Origin: Asterochloris sp. CNOR1
Taxonomy: Eukaryota > Chlorophyta > Trebouxiophyceae > Trebouxiales > Trebouxiaceae
Direction of reading: 5' to 3'
Assembly (NCBI GenBank): GCA_963969365.1
Contig: OZ017747.1
Coordinates: 2,108,001-2,172,000, forward strand
Length of the DNA stretch: 64,000 nucleotides
Shown one piece after another: positions 52,657 through 63,921 of this stretch. Under the pieces are notes generated by a model. It saw only the letters and a program-made list of their open reading frames with translations, did not search any database and was not told where the DNA came from. The stretch's first letter is position 1. Every line of letters starts with the position of its first letter. The translations under genes were made by a program, and so were the position numbers.

Positions 52657-53331
52657 TCATGCATTAGCAGACAGAGTGCGCAAGAACTCAGCAGCCACAG
52701 CCCTAGCCCTCGTATTCACCAGCAGCTTTAAGTCAACAACCTCAGTGTTGATGTCTTCTACAAAGTGGCACACGAAATCAATCAGCTTATCCTTCTGATA
52801 CTGATCACAGTGGAAGTTCGTCAGCATGAACGAGATGTCATAGCCTGGCAGTGCCACTCGCCTGCACTCAGCCAATGCACACTTTGCAGCAGTCTTGTAA
52901 CCCTGCTCATACTGTGTGCCCTGCCCCACCTCATGATGCCAAAGGGCTCTGCCCGCTGCATCAGGAACGCCATGAATTTCTTGTTGAGGAGCGCCTCCAG
53001 CTGGTCTGTGGCCTTGACCTTGAAGCTGATGCGCACAGAGTTGATAGAGGTCTCAATGAGGCAGCACTCATGCTCATTCCGGCAAATTGTGATGGGCTTC
53101 AGCAGCAGCTCCTTGCTGGTGCCAAATTCCACCTCTGGCTTGTTGTGCCGCTCAACCTGCAGCGGTGTGGATAGCACCATGCAAGATCTGCGAGACATGA
53201 GGCTGCTCAGCTGTGTTCCAGGGATAAACAACATTTGCTTTCACCAGCTGGCAGGGGAAGTTCTGCAGGCAAAGGGCAGTTTGCAGGGCGCCTCTGATGC
53301 TATCCAGGTACGGCTGGTAGCTGTTTACCAT
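52657..53331 (-). CDS. ARPC4: Arp2/3 complex 20-kDa subunit
   Basis: ARPC4 is a core scaffold subunit of the Arp2/3 complex, which nucleates branched actin. Three exons fit exactly: 53331-53245, 53156-52930 and 52861-52657, total 519 nt (172 aa; the family is about 168). The protein reads [100 protein letters not shown] and [16 protein letters not shown], colinear with ARPC4 throughout. All introns are GT-AG. Its stop codon is 22 bp from that of the convergent RRP6L3 gene, so the 3' untranslated regions must overlap. Confidence 0.93.
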
Positions 53332-53504
53332 CCTGTGCTGTTGCACCGTCGCCCAAGGGCGACTTGCCGCCATCCAAATCACTCACGTTCTTGGTATCCC
53401 TAAGCAACACAGGTGAGAGATGATGGGCATTCCTTCATAATCTTTACAAACGCTGCTGGAGGATTTCACACACGTCGTACAGGGAATCTACCATCTGAGG
53501 TGAT

Positions 53505-55039
53505 TCAGCTAGATGCAGACAGGCCGGTTGACGCCTTGCAGAAGCCAAGCTCATTGCAAACAAGCTGTGGCTGGGCATAGGTGAGCAGCAGGTTGAACAC
53601 AATGGGCCCATAGGTGTCGACATACTGCTCGCACATCTCCTCATAGTCCTGGAACGACTTGCAGGCGTCGTGCATGTAATCCAGCACCTCCTTCTGGACA
53701 TCCTGGAGCACAGGGGGATGGGACAGTGAGGCAGCGGCTTCAAAGTTGCTCTGCTTGAGAGCTGCCAGTCCCTGCTCTGTTGTAGTGGGCAACAGGCTGC
53801 CAGTCTCCTAGGGCTGGCTGTTTGGCACAGCCAAACTTCCAGGCAGGGAGGATAGGAGCAGTGAAGCAGCAGCTTTGCAAGCCTGCTATGCATGCCATCA
53901 AAGTAAAGGGCAAGCATCTGCCTTGCAGCAGCAGTCAGGAAGACCATCGCAGCATTTCCCAGCTTCATTGGGCAAAGCAAAGCAGAGCTGGGCTCACTGG
54001 GTTGCGCAGAATGGCAGCGCCCTCCAGAACCACGAGCTTGCAGGTGTCGCAGTTGTCCTGGTCCTTCAGGAGCGCCTGTACGCCGCTGCGCTGGGCAGCG
54101 CTCCGCCAGGCGTCCAGATACCTTGGGGCAATGGCAGCAGTGCTGTCGCCAGCGACAGGCTCGCACACCTTTATGGACTCGCACACACCCTCAGGGTCCA
54201 GGTCGTGGACCAGCTCAAATGCCATGGGGCCTGCAGCACATGCGCTGGCAGTCTGACGGCGGCACAACCTGGAGCAGCTCAATTGCGATGTGTTCTGCAG
54301 CGGACACAGATGCTTCTGTGTGCACAGCAAGGCCTGCACCAGCACAGATGCCGTAGGGCCGGCAACAGTGAGCGCGCTTTCTGGGCAAGGCTCTCCAGGT
54401 GGCTTAAAGTCATTGCCCCCCCTGCAGACAGTGATTAGGCAGCCAAGACACAGCAAGGCGTGAGATGGGTAGCCTGCATGCCTGACAAGTCATGCTGCAT
54501 CATGAGTGGCACTCTGCGCAGGCAGTGTGCTGGACAGACCCCAAAACCACTGTCTCCTAGTCATGTGTGACAAAACAGAGCGAAGAGAACCCGAGTGCAA
54601 TTGCAGTTTGCAGGGGCCTACCGTAAAGCAGCAGCATCTGTTCGCAGTTCTGCTTCAAGTCTCCATCCAGAGTCTCGCAGAGCTGCAGCAGCACAGAGCC
54701 TGTCAGGTTCTGTTCACCACACAGCTGGGCCTTTGCAAGGGCTCAAAGTGCTCCTGACCTGATCAATCCTGGCCAGGATCTTTTCCTGCATATCTGGGTC
54801 CTCCATGTCTGCCTTGAGGTGTGACACCAGCATCTTGCAGAGGGGGCACTCAAATCCATTATCCTGCAGGGCGCACAGCCAGCTTATTATGCATGAGATT
54901 GCTTGGTCTGACAGCAGCAAGGATCAGCTGGGCATACAGTCTGCAAGCTGGTTGTCTCAGGCTCTAGCATGTTCGTCAGCTGGACAGCGCTGCACATGGC
55001 TGCCAGGCACGTCAAGAGCACCAGCAACATGGTCTTCAT
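53505..55039 (-). CDS. Secreted saposin-like (prosaposin-type) protein
   Basis: Saposins are small Cys-rich helical domains that bind lipids and help lysosomal or vacuolar hydrolases. The first exon encodes a clear signal peptide (MKTMLLVLLTCLAAMCSAVQ). Then come FECPLCKMLVSHLKADMEDP and ARIDQ, LCETLDGDLKQNCEQMLLLY, a middle segment with HDLDPEGVCESIKVCEP, and a second domain with DQDNCDTCKLVVLEGAAIL, KEVLDYMHDACKSFQDYEEM, CEQYVDTYGPIVFNLLL and QLVCNELGFCKA. The C-x-x-C, single C, single C, C-x5-C arrangement is that of SapB_1/SapB_2, so there are about two saposin units. The start at 55039 is supported by the signal peptide. Some internal joints (54240-54620) are not fixed. Confidence 0.78.
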
Positions 55040-55072
55040 GGTTGTGACGACGAGCTGTGCACTCCAATTACT

Positions 55073-55081
55073 GTATATACA
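55073..55081 (-). promoter_or_regulatory. Candidate TATA box of the saposin gene
   Basis: The sequence GTATATACA lies about 35 bp upstream of the saposin start codon on its sense strand, in a locally A+T-rich stretch. The position allows only a very short 5' leader, so this is tentative. Confidence 0.3.
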
Positions 55082-55223
55082 TCTTTCCCATGTTTTGTCA
55101 TCGGGATGTTGGAAAAGAGTACTGTCCAAGACTTTCCGTTCCCACCAGGCGGCAGAAGAGCAACGTTGCCAGCCTGGATGTCTTTCTTAGGTGTGCAGCG
55201 CAGCAGCATGCAAGCAACCTGGG

Positions 55224-58200
55224 TCAAGATGAGTTGTCATCATTCTCTTCAAGGGCAACCTCATCCTTTCTGTGCTTGCGCCGATGCTCCTTGCGCAGGT
55301 GCAGCATCCACGATGGCACTTCGCACCCTGCTGCCTTCATGACATTGGCAATGCTGCGCAGGCGCCAGCTGTCTGACTCTGTGTAGAATGTGATGGCAGT
55401 GCCTGCAGACAGTCGTCCGTCACCTGATTCACCAGCGCAGGTGCGCATTTTGCAGCTGGCAGCAAGACTTAGCCAATCTCACCAGATCGCCCTGCCCTGC
55501 CGGTGCGGCCAATTCTGTGGATGTAGTCCACTGTGCTGGCTGGGAAGTCGTAATTTACCACTGTAGAGACAGCCAGCCAGTCCACACCTGCAGCACAGCA
55601 TGGTGCATACCATTTCAAGGCGATGACCTGCTCATATGAGCAGCGACCAACAACGACAACTCTTATCAACAGATGTTGTGCTTCTTGCACAATAAGAATG
55701 CAGCACAATGAGACATGTACCGCTGAAATTGATGCACTCACCTCTGGCCACTAAGTCTGTTGCAATGAGCAACCCAAGCCTACCACGGCGGACTTGCTGG
55801 ACAGCAGCCTCCCGGGCAGCCGCTGGCTGGTTTCCATGAATGACCTCCACACTCACGCCCTCAACAAGCAGCTGCCTGCAGGAGGATGGCATTCCTTGCC
55901 ATGATTGTAAAGCTGCTGTGAGAGTGCAGCCGTCATGCTGACGCCATCGATGACTTCTGCCCCACAGAGGTGGCCACATTGATATTAGGCCTGCCTGCCA
56001 TGTTTTTGTGCACATGCATCAGCCAATTTCTGCGTTAACATGGGCGCCAAAGCAGCAGGTCTGTGCCAGCACACTGATGGCAGAGATTGCTGGGCTCACT
56101 GGTGCAGCTCTATTGCGCGTTCCTTGGAACCCACAAAAACGAGCACAGGGGGGCTGACGCCCTGTGCGAGGAGCTGTCTGAGTGCGAGGAGCTTCCCTTG
56201 CTCCCTGCCCACAAAGACAAGCCTCTGTGCAATGGTACTGGCGGCTGCGTTGCGCTCCCCCACCTGCAGGCATCAGCACTTGACACTGATGAGCTTTGCT
56301 GTAGCTGATCTGCTGAAAGCAGGGTTGATCGATAGGACTTGCCGGCAGCTGTGCCGCTGAGCAGGCAGGCTTGCATCAGCACAGTGCAGAAGGAACACCT
56401 GACGAGGCAGCATGCAGCACATCACATGGGGAGCGCTGGCATGCCCACCACAATGCGAAGAGGGTCTTTGAGGACGCTGCGCGCTAGGTCCTCCACCGAC
56501 TCTGGCAAAGTCGCAGAGTATAGCGCTCGCACCTGCAGGCAGCAGAACTTGTTCACGGGGCTGGCACTGCGGAAGATAAGTACATACGCAGGAGCCTGGC
56601 TCAACGCCCATACACAACCCCCCACACTCACCCAGAAGATGCTGAGACATGCCCTGAGGGTGCCAGCGCAGCACACCACGGGTCAGGCTTGAGGCGGCAT
56701 CATTCTACAGCTTGTGCAGTATGCAGTGCGGTCATGCAGCAGGTGGTGCAGGTGCAGCCCACCACTGCAGGGTGTGCACAGGCGGCCACCAGCTCGTCAA
56801 CCTGCTGCAGGAACCCCATCTGGAAGAGGCGGTCGGCCTCGTCCAGCACCAGAAAGCGTACGTCCCCAAGCAACAGGTGCTGCTTCCGGCTCAGCTTGGC
56901 CGCCCGCAGAGGGGCTGTGATGACTATGTCCACCTGCAGGCATTGCATGTTCATTCTGCATAGAGCAGCCGACCCCATCAACAGGCAGACACTGCCTGTT
57001 GCTCAGGCTGCTTGCGTGGACAGTGTCTCAACTGCGGGCCAGGTGATGTTGCCAAGAGATGCTCGCAGCGCTCCAAAAGGCCTGTAGTATTGCTGCCAGC
57101 ATCCGCCTGCACAACAGCCCCCAGGTGCTGCGGTCCGCCAGCCAGCAGTGTCCAGGGTCATGCCAGCAGCAGCAGCACAACCTGTAGCATTGCTTGTTCA
57201 GCACCAAATTTGCCATCAATCATGTTTTGTTACTCCGTCTGTCCTCGCTGGCAGGGACCAACCCTGAGCAGAGCGCGATTGTCCATCCCACCTTAGAGAA
57301 GTCTGTGCCAGCTGCTGCAGCTGAGCTCAGCAGGCTGGTCCGCAGTTTAAGGCCCCTGACCAACTGCAGCAGTACCCGCGCAGTCTGAGCAGCAAGCTCC
57401 CTTGTGGGAGCCACCAGGAGAGTGCGGGGCCCTGTTTGGGCCTCAGTTGCATCCCCAGCGGCCTCACGCTCCTGACAGAGCTTGGCAACAATGGGCAGGA
57501 GGAATGCCAAGGTCTTCCCTGAGCCTGCAGGGGACATATGCTGTCAGTGCAGAGCGTCTGATGGGCAGCCCATCATGGAGTTGTGGGTGTGGACAGATGA
57601 GCTAGTGCTCAGGACAGACACTATTGGGGTACTAAGCCAGGGGCATCCCTACAGAGGGTGCAGGCAGGCCCACCTGTGGGTGCAACAACCAGCAATTCCC
57701 TGCCAGCTAGGAGGGCGGGAATGGCTTGCTGCTGCACAGCTGAGGGCTGGTGCCACCCAGCCTGTTGCAGGTTGCGCATGAGCCGCTGGGGCAGGGCGTA
57801 CTGATGCGCCAGCCCCCCAAAGGTGAGCATGGGGGCTGGCGCCCTCCCACTGACCTTGATCTTCTGCCTCTTGCGCAGTACGTTGGCAGCCTGCAAGGAA
57901 GTAGGCCTGGCTGCTAGCTGGCCACCCAGGAACCAGGAAAGGAACCAGCACGCAGCAGCAGTGGGCCTGACCTCATGGGGGTCCTTGCTGCTGCAAGAAT
58001 TTGCAGTTGTCGCATCCTCTGCAGCCTGTTCTTGCAATATTTGGGGAAGGGCATCAAGTGCATCTTCTGCAGCAGTCAATCCTTCCCTGTCAGCAAGTGA
58101 CATGTGCCTGAACATTGCGGACAATTGAACATTGGCAATTTTCCTACCTGCTTTCCTCTTCCTCATTGCAGGCTTGCTAGACTTCAGGGTGAGACCAGCT

Positions 58201-58346
58201 GTCAGAGCTGCAAACACATCCTGCGGCCCCATCTGCCCGGCAACCAGCCAAGAATCTAAAGGCAGCACGCAGCTGTGGGGTGCAGACTCGTCTTTCTGCC
58301 ACCTTCCACCTAATTGACACTCTACGAGTCGGAAGTTTCCTGCCAT
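55224..58346 (-). CDS. ROK1: DEAD-box RNA helicase ROK1/DDX52 (plant RH57)
   Basis: Rok1/DDX52 is a nucleolar DEAD-box helicase needed for 18S rRNA processing. Exons seen include 58346-57972 ([16 protein letters not shown]), 57890-57674, 57524-57292, one near 57108-57035, 56933-56763, one from 56532, one near 56270-56070, two near 55880-55480 and 55402-55224. Motifs are in order: [20 protein letters not shown] with the Q motif ([20 protein letters not shown]), [15 protein letters not shown] (I), [14 protein letters not shown] (Ia), [14 protein letters not shown] (Ib), [11 protein letters not shown] (II), [16 protein letters not shown] (III), [11 protein letters not shown] (V) and [15 protein letters not shown] (VI). 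The C-terminus is basic, then acidic. The joint between motif III and the next exon is unresolved. The gene is head-to-head with UAP56, 66 bp apart. Confidence 0.88.
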
Positions 58347-58412
58347 CTTGGTGATCCAAGTGAACAAGGAGATTCCAGCTTCCTGCCGGCACCCCGGCCA
58401 GCAACGCCCGGG
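58347..58412. promoter_or_regulatory. 66-bp bidirectional promoter, ROK1 / UAP56
   Basis: Only 66 bp separate the start codons of two divergent DEAD-box helicase genes. Unless UAP56 begins at the in-frame ATG at 58314, which would make the two coding regions overlap, both promoters share this interval. No TATA element is visible. Confidence 0.5.
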
Positions 58413-61400
58413 ATGAACGGAGCTGAAGCAGGAGACCTGCTGGACTATGATGATGCCCAGGTGGAGGACCAGCAGCCCGAGCAGGGTGTGCAGCAGCAAG
58501 GGAATGTGGGCCTGTCCAGCACAGGCTTCAAGGACCTCAACCTGAAGCCACCGCTCCTGCGCGCCATTCAGGACTGTGGGTTTGAGCACCCATCAGAGGG
58601 TGAGGGGCAGATCAGCGGTCGCCTTGCTGTGTTCCAGCTGTGTTCTTGTTGCCCAGGCAGCCTGCCAATTACTGAGTGTGCCTTGCTGTTGTGCTCCTTG
58701 GTCCTGCGCCAGCATGACTGCTGCAGCAGCGTGGACACTACAGGTGACATCATTCGCAGCTTACACTCATCGCCTCCCCGGCCTGCAGTCCAGCACCAGT
58801 GTCTCCCCCACACCGTGCTGGGCATGGACGTGCTGTGTCAAGCCAAGTCTGGCATGGGCAAGACAGCCGTCTTCGTGCTGACCCTGCTCCAGAGCCTGGA
58901 GCCTGGCGTCGATGAGAGCGGCGTCCCCAAAGTGGCAGCCATTGTCATGTGCCACACACGCGAGCTGGCCTACCAGGTAAGCCACCACCTGCAAGAGCCG
59001 TGGTTGTGGTGCTGACAAGAGGGACCGCCGCGCGCCACGTTCACTCCACTGACCTCAGCGTGACTGCTGCTGCATGATGGTCGAGCAGAGGTGCCTCCCC
59101 ACAAGCTTGCTGAGAAGTGTGAGCAAAGCCTGCAGGGCGCAGGTCAGGGCTCAGAGCAGCTCGTATTGCCCCAGCTTCTGTCACTGGATGCGAGTCCTCC
59201 ATGCTGCTGGTGGACAGCGCAGCTGACTGCAGGAGGCAGCAAGATGTCTGCTGCTCCTGCAAAGCATGGGTGGCCCCTGCAGATCAAGGAGGAGTTCAAG
59301 CGCTTTGCTCGCCATGTGGACGTGCGCGCAGAGGCCTTCTTTGGGGGCAAGCCGATCTCAGAGGACAAGAAGCTTCTGAGGAGCAAGGAGCAGGCGCCCC
59401 ACGTGATCATCGGCACGCCCGGGAGGATCAAGGGGGTCAGTGCGCCTGCCCACACCCAGCTCTGCTAGTGCCCTCAGCCAAGGCCATCGGCATTGTGCTA
59501 TTTGCTGTGCTGCAGCATCTCCAGCTGGGCACTAACCAGCAGACCCTGCAGTTTGCTATCTTGAGTCCTCTGTGTTACTCGCCTTGGGTTCTCAAGCTTG
59601 CTGCATGGGCTGCTGAATGGGCACTTCTTGGCTGACCCGTCATGCAGAGCTGTCCCTCTGACTTGTGGCCCCTGGGTGTTCTGCAGCTGGTCCAGGACGG
59701 CTCCCTCCACCTGGGGCATGTGCAGTACTTTGTGCTGGACGAGTGTGACAAGATGCTGGAGACAACAGGTGGGCACCCTGTTTCAGCTGAGTTGCAGTCA
59801 TCACAGATTCTTGTGCCACATCGGCGGCATGATTGCCCTTGGATGGCTTTTCAGGTAATTCTTGGCTTTCTGGCCGCTTGTTTGAAAAGCCTGCCCCCGC
59901 TCGCACTCTGTTACTTAGCATTCCCAGGGCCCATGTCTGGCCACCTGGCTGATCCCTGCTGAGGTGTTGAGTGGCAGCATGCTGTGGAGAGGCCTTCTCA
60001 TAGCGGCCTGTCTGCTGCCTGCTGAGGTGTGCTGTGCTCTGCCTCTGCAGACATGCGGGGCGATGTGCAGTATGTGTTCCAGCGGACGCCGGTTCAGAAG
60101 CAGGTCATGATGTTCTCAGCCACAATGTCCGAGGACGTCAAAACCCTGGCCAAGAAGTTCATGGCGAAAGTGAGTCCTCAGGGCCACCACCCTCCAACAC
60201 CTCCTCTACATTTTGGGCACGCACACAGGGCAGCGGCGCAGGCTGACACATCTCACAGAGCAGGCTGCACCTGGCGCCCAGCAGGCCTACACCGCCGTTG
60301 AGGCAGCTGCAGCGATGGGCTCCTCGCCGTGGCTCCAGCGCTGCCCACATCAGCGTCTCAGCATGATCTCCTCCCCTCATGTCCAGCTCACACCCCTCTC
60401 TCATCACCCCATGGAACACCAGCATCCAACACCTTGTCTGGCAGCCTATCAGCCAGAGGCGGCGCACTCAGCAGCCTGGTGCAGGCTGCTGTCGGCGCCG
60501 TGTGGGCCAAGGCCCCCCTGTGGCGCTGTGATGGTGGCTGCTGTGGCCGGGGCTGCGCGGGCTCACTCCTACTGGCAGGCCATGCACAGGGCTCCTGACA
60601 CGCCCAGCGCCTGATGCCCGCCCAAGAGGCCTGGCTGGTACCAGGGTGCTGCTGTTGATGGTTCGATGAGCTGCCATTCTTCACTGGCTAGCATGTCACT
60701 GCCATGTGGTTTGGCAGCATCTTTCGCCTCAGCACAGCCACTGCTGGCTTACCTGAACTGCTCCCTCATTCTGAAGTGGTGTCAGCAGCCTGCTGCTTGC
60801 TTAGCTCGACACTCCAGGCCTGCACTGCATGCAAAGCTGTGCTGCTGTGTGGTGCTGCAGAATGCCGTGAAGGTGTTTGTGGACGACGAGGCCAAGCTGA
60901 CGCTGCACGGGCTGGTGCAGCACTACCTCATGATCAATGAGGACGAGAAAAACAAAAAACTTATTGACCTCTTGGACAACCTGGACTTCAACCAGGTGGG
61001 CTGCTGCTGACCACTGTACCACTGCACCACTGCACATATGCTGCCATCATGTCACCAAAAGGGTGCTCAGCCAGTTGCAGCTTTGCACTGATTGTGCTCG
61101 AGCCTGCTCAATGCATCAACAGGCAGCTTTGAGACGTTGTGTGCTGTGTTTTGCACCACTCATTGTTGGCGCTCACCGTGCACGTACTTGTCAAGCTGGG
61201 ACTGCTTTTTGAGGTGTCTTGACATTGTTTCCTATGACTGCCATGCTGAGCCTGCTGTGCTGTTGGAGCAGAGTCTGCTCAGCTGAAATGTGTGCCTGGC
61301 CGGTCTCCAGCCTGTTCTGCTCACGATCGATGCACAGCGGTTTGTGAGCCCACAGTCTGGCTTGTCCCCATAGATGAAACTTGTCCCTCATGGAATTTTG

Positions 61401-63101
61401 CAGGTCGTCATCTTCTGCAAGGCGGTCAACCGTGCAGAGGCCCTGTGCAACCTGCTGCAGCAGTGCAACTTCCCCTCAGACAAGCTGATTGGGCGCATGG
61501 GCCAGGAGGACCGGATGGCCGCCTTCACGTGAGCGCTGCCCTGCTTGCTGGAGGCCTGTTGTTCACAATGTGGGGAGGGGTGCACTGGCGTGGTCATTTT
61601 GCTGCCGTTGCCAGGGCATGCGAGTGCCGCCCACTTGCCTGCATGCCTGCAGTTCCCCTGCTGAACAGATACGTGGTGGGTTCTGCTGCTGGTTTGCTTG
61701 AGGCAGAAGTACACTTGCTGTCTCAAAGGCATCCAGCCTTGATTGCTGGCCTAATGTATAATCAAGCAGTGGCAGCTAGTGTGTGCCAGCTTGCTGTTAG
61801 GTGGCACGCTGCTTCGCCTCTGAGGACAGATGTGCACTCACAACTCAGGAGGCTGCCTGCCCCTGCCGACACAGCGTCCTCAAACGCAGCCCAGCCACAT
61901 GCATGCTTGCGACAGGCCCTGACCCTTGCCCCTGCCCTGCCTGCATGAACTTCAGGAAGGTCAGACCCGAATTCTGGCCACAGATGTGTGTGTCGACAAA
62001 CCCGCAGCCTGCAGCTGCAGCAACCTGAAGCAGGGCCTGGATGGTTGTGTCAATGGTGGTGGCTAGCTCCTTCAGCCCACAATGATGGGGTCCCCTGCCT
62101 GGCTGCAGCAAGTTCAAGGAGGGCAAGACCCGCATCCTGGTGGCCACTGACCTGGTGGGGCGCGGCGTGGATGTTGAGCGTGTCAACATTGTCATCAACT
62201 ATGACATGCCTGAGACAGATGAGGTCAAGGGCAACGGCGCTGACACATACCTGCACCGGGTGAGCTGGGACGGTTTTACTTCTTGTCCTGCAGCTGCCTG
62301 GCATGACATGCCGGAGACCGGCAATGTCAGAGGCATCGAAACCATCACCTACCTGCACAGGATGAGCTGCTGCCACCTGCCTGTGGCTGACATTTCCATC
62401 CAGAAGCTCTCAGGCAGCAGTCAGGTCAAGCACAGCGGCCTAGACCCTGTCTGCCAAGGGTAAGGGTGACCTGGGCTTGTTTTCGAGGAGATGTCCTGCA
62501 GCTGTCTGGCAAGGCAGTATGTTGTCAAGGACAGAGGCGCTGACACCTCAATGCACAATTTGACCGGCTTGCCTCCTGCAGTGGAGCTGCCTGGCCCACT
62601 GGTGGTGTGCCATGCCTTTGTGCTGTTCAGCCAATCATATCTCAGGGTCCAAGGCAGGCACAGGCAGCAGGCTGGACTTCTGCAGAGCCTGATGGTTCGA
62701 CTGTGTGACTGCACACATATGCTGCCTTCATGGAGTGCACAATCTCTTTGGCTCCTCAGCTGATGATTGGTCTGCTACTGCGCAGGTCGGCCGTGCCGGG
62801 CGCTTTGGCACCAAGGGGCTGGCCATCACATTCGTGTCCTCAGAGCAGGACTCACAAGTGCTCAACATGGTGAGTCTCATGCAGCTCTGGTTTTCTCGCG
62901 TGCGGCAGCTGCATTTGCTCTGAACGCTTGGCAATTTGCAGTCTGGAGTGTAGCCATGGTGCTTGTTGCTGCCATCACTGTTGTGTTTGAGGTGTGCACT
63001 CACTACACCGCCATTTGCTTGTGCAGGTTCAGGAGCGCTTTGACGTGGACATCAAGCCTCTGCCTGACAGCATTGATGCCGAGGCCTACATGAACGCTTG
63101 A
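58413..63101 (+). CDS. UAP56: UAP56/SUB2 DEAD-box helicase
   Basis: UAP56 is a nuclear RNA helicase of spliceosome assembly and, in TREX, mRNA export. Ten exons fit: 58413-58599, 58789-58976, 59283-59435, 59687-59768, 60051-60169, 60861-60995, 61404-61528, 62109-62259, 62786-62869 and 63027-63101, total 1,299 nt (432 aa; the family is about 428). Landmarks: [20 protein letters not shown] (Q motif), [20 protein letters not shown] (I), [10 protein letters not shown] (Ia), [11 protein letters not shown] (Ib), [13 protein letters not shown] (II, the DECD variant typical of UAP56), [14 protein letters not shown] (III), [34 protein letters not shown] (V) and [20 protein letters not shown] (VI). The usual human-type HRVAR is HRVGR here. 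All introns are GT-AG. The start at 58413 gives the usual acidic LLDYDDAQ N-terminus. Confidence 0.93.
61936..62560 (+). repeat. Decayed copies of UAP56 exon 8 in flanking introns
   Basis: Exon 8 (62109-62259) has degraded look-alikes on both sides. Copy A (about 61936-62065) resembles the acceptor and first part of the exon: TTCAGGAAGGTCAGACCCG beside TTCAAGGAGGGCAAGACCCG, then a CTGGATGGTTGTGTCAA stretch. Copy B (about 62289-62361) resembles the second half: GACATGCCGGAGACCGGCA and ACCTACCTGCACAGG. Copy C (about 62498-62560) holds only GTCAAGGACAGAGGCGCTGA. None keeps a full open frame with both splice sites, so they look like relics of tandem exon duplication. Confidence 0.6.
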
Positions 63102-63560
63102 CAATTTCATAGCACACCAACAATCCTTTGTTGCCCCAGCGCCAGTCAGAAGTACAGGGTGCAATCCTGGCAATAAGTAAAAAGTCCCTGCTAAGGTTGC
63201 TCAACTACGAAAAGCAAGTCATGAAACTGGTCTTCTCGGTTCCCTCAAGGCAGCTTGAGCAGCAAGGGGGAGATTTGAGGGGGGCCGTGCAGGTCTGAGC
63301 TCGCCAGGCCTGTCCACATACCTGCAAGAGCAGGTGCAGGAGTGTAAGCCAGCTGTGTACATGCATCCACCAGCAGCAGAACCACACTCTCCACAAGAGA
63401 GCGTGCAGTGGCTTGTGAGGGGCTGATGTTACAGGGTTCACATGATGACTGCAGCTGCAAGGTCTGAGCTTCCAGATGCGCATTGCCAGATGTGGGGAAA
63501 GCCACCCTCACTCAGCTGGGTGTGAGCCAGTCATGTGAAGGCTCCAGACATCTGAAAGCC
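63102..63560. other. Convergent intergenic spacer, nothing recognised
   Basis: This 459-bp stretch lies between the stop codons of UAP56 (+) and the bL17 gene (-). It holds both 3' untranslated regions. No exon, RNA or repeat was seen; the minus-strand open frames near 63205-63511 have no family features. Confidence 0.55.
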
Positions 63561-63921
63561 TCACTCTATGACTGCCATCTTGGCAGTGTCCTGCGGACGG
63601 TGGCCGGTGTGCAGCACACGGGTGTAGCCGCCTGCCCTATCCTTGTACCGCTGAGCCATGGTTGTGAACAGCTTGTGAATCATGTCGTCTTCCCTGACAA
63701 TCTTGGCAGCTTTGCGGCGGGCATGAAGGTCACCCTGCAGGCAAATCAGTGGCTGCTCAGTCACAGCGCTAGCCCGCTGCAGGTCTTCCAAACATTCCTG
63801 CCTTGGGCTGCTGACCTCCTTGCCAATGGTGACCACTTGATCAGCAAGGCGGCGCAACTCCTTGGCTCTGGGCAGTGTGGTCTCTATGCGCTCATGCCGC
63901 AGCAGCTGACCCACCATGGTT
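63561..63921 (-). CDS. RPL17: Ribosomal protein bL17, organellar type (5' end off window)
   Basis: bL17 lines the exit-tunnel region of the bacterial-type large ribosomal subunit, so this should be a mitochondrial or plastid ribosomal protein encoded in the nucleus. Two exons are visible: 63921-63816 (TMVGQLLRHERIETTLPRAK, ELRRLADQVVTIGKE) and 63734-63561 (GDLHARRKAAKIVREDDMIH, KLFTTMAQRYKDRAGGYTRV, LHTGHRPQDTAKMAVIE). They match bL17 colinearly. The usual N-terminal R-x-L-G-R-x-x-x-H-R exon was not found before the right edge, so the 5' end lies beyond the window. Plastid versus mitochondrial use cannot be decided without the targeting peptide. Confidence 0.9.

Noticed and set aside
61845-62198. 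Minus-strand 117-aa frame
   Set aside because: It is the antisense of the UAP56 exon 8 relic and exon; the plus strand explains the conservation.
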